This document shows positions 40,521 to 41,344 of a stretch of DNA of 41,344 nucleotides, one piece after another (the stretch's first letter is position 1; each line of letters begins with the position of its first letter). The stretch is from JAAERC01 sp032123495 (GTDB lineage: Bacteria; Zixibacteria; MSB-5A5; GN15; PGXB01). The position numbers were made by a program, and so were the translations under genes. The stretch covers positions 1 to 41,344 of the forward strand of contig JAQBFG010000229.1 of assembly GCA_032123495.1 (NCBI GenBank), written 5' to 3'. Under the pieces are notes generated by a model. That model worked only from the letters and a program-made list of their open reading frames with translations. It was not told where the DNA came from and made no database searches.

Positions 40521-41271
40521 TTACAATTTTAGCTTCAATTCTCTTAATTTTGCGATCGTTTCGGTATCGGAAAAATTCATCTTAAGCGCAGAGATCGAAA
40601 TAAAGCCGCCAGAAATTGCCTTATAATCGGTCCCTTTGATAGATTCCCAGACCGCTTCACCGGCTATCCAGTAATAATTTTTGCCCCTCGGATCGGTTTT
40701 TTTAATAATAATATCTTTATATGTCCGTTGGCCAAGTCCGGTAAATTTATAATCGGGAATCTGATCGTCTTTCAGTTTGGGAAAATTGATATTCAAAAAT
40801 GTTCTCGGAGGCAAATTAAGCTCTTTAAATCGTTTGGCCAAACGAGCGGTAAACCGGGCCGCTATTTGATACGATTTTTTATTATCAGGATCGGTATTGG
40901 AAACAGCCATTGATGGGACCCCCCATCGTTGATCCTTCAATAGCTGCGGCAACGGTACCGGAATAGGTCACATCCTCGGCCATATTGGCTCCATGATTGA
41001 TTCCTGAAACAAGAAGATCTGGCAGTTTGTGTTTTAAGATACCATGTATTGCCATCATCACACAATCGGTCGGGGTACCATCACATGTGTAACGCCCCTC
41101 CCCCACCTTTTGAAGTCTCAGCGGGCGCTCAAGCGTTAATGAGTGACTTGAAGCCGACTGTTCCCGATCGGGCGCCACCATCAGCACTTCGCCTATCTTT
41201 TTGAGTTCCTTTTCGGCCGCAAGCATTCCTTCGGCATGGATACCATCATCATTTGTTAATAAAATCAGCAT
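40521..41271 (-). pseudogene. surE: surE, 5'-nucleotidase, interrupted by a one-base frameshift
   Basis: SurE removes phosphate from nucleoside monophosphates and other metabolites in a metal-dependent reaction. The N-terminal half (41271 down to about 40920) has LLTNDDGIHAEG with the metal aspartates D8 and D9, PDREQSASSHSLT, CDGTPTDCV and SGINHGAN, and ends in SGTVAAAIEGSTMG. The C-terminal half continues in another frame from GVPSMAVSNTDP and runs to 40521. The frames join at a run of six G on the coding strand (40919-40924 on the plus strand as C). With five G the protein reads straight through as GSTMGVPSMAVS. It may be a sequencing or assembly error, a true inactivation, or a slippery site. 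All other parts of the gene look intact. Confidence 0.9.
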
Positions 41272-41344
41272 ACTATATTTCTTTCTGTAATCAACTACAC
41301 ATTAGGTGGCGTTATTCCCTGCATCCGCATTAACATAAATATCT
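41272..41344. other. Upstream of surE, window edge
   Basis: These last 73 bases form the leader of surE. I see no convincing promoter or reading frame; the window stops here. Confidence 0.5.

Overview
The window reads as chromosomal DNA of a Gram-negative, diderm bacterium with moderately low GC. It has many outer-membrane barrels, lipoproteins with lipoboxes, a heptosyltransferase, UppP, and a NtrC-type sigma-54 activator. Secreted proteins carry BACON, fibronectin III, PEGA and TolB-like (PD40) repeats, together with a peptidase-MA-like protease, AmrS and GH57. This mix resembles candidate phyla of the FCB group, for example Zixibacteria-like lineages. That placement is inference from gene style; no rRNA is present to test it. 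No transposase, integrase, phage gene or CRISPR array is visible.

Layout. 1-395 holds two copies of a structured intergenic repeat. 396-6727 (minus) is a protein-quality-control cluster: hsp20, dnaK, dnaJ, clpB, with hairpins between the genes; grpE and hrcA are not here. 6932-13111 (minus) is a tightly coupled three-gene operon: a metalloprotease/propeller/outer-membrane-barrel fusion, a BamB-like lipoprotein and a cytoplasmic HEAT protein. 13243-16595 (minus) is an envelope operon: uppP, a heptosyltransferase-GmhB fusion and the radical SAM gene amrS. 16656-20380 carries an outer-membrane protein, a sodium symporter and an orphan sigma-54 response regulator. 20576-23704 is an operon of a PEGA protein, a fibronectin III lipoprotein and a membrane protein. 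23835-24767 is a polysaccharide-initiating sugar transferase. 25080-29076 groups a TPR protein, a GH57 glycosidase, a small membrane protein and a DUF2461 protein. 29202-31081 has a FadL-type porin with its own strong promoter. Upstream of that promoter lies an independent short transcription unit with promoter, structured leader, tiny reading frame and terminator. 31253-36845 holds a BACON lipoprotein, a CPA1 antiporter, an alpha/beta hydrolase, a PilZ protein, a CoA-binding protein and a PD40 lipoprotein. 36907-38830 has an exported nickel superoxide dismutase divergent from a heavy-metal-associated lipoprotein and an outer-membrane protein. 38851-41271 contains tRNA-Arg, apt, acylphosphatase, a LOG-like protein, tRNA-Pro and a frameshifted surE.

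Working together. Most genes serve the cell envelope and proteostasis: cytoplasmic refolding and disaggregation, envelope sugar and lipid-carrier recycling, outer-membrane proteins and periplasmic oxidative-stress defence. The strongest leads for something undescribed are the roughly 155-nt transcription unit at 30889-31081, the protease-propeller-barrel operon at 6932-13111, and the NiSOD whose signal-peptide cleavage alone would expose the nickel-binding histidine. Several reading-frame starts were shortened here on ribosome-binding-site or coupling evidence; each case is explained in its entry.
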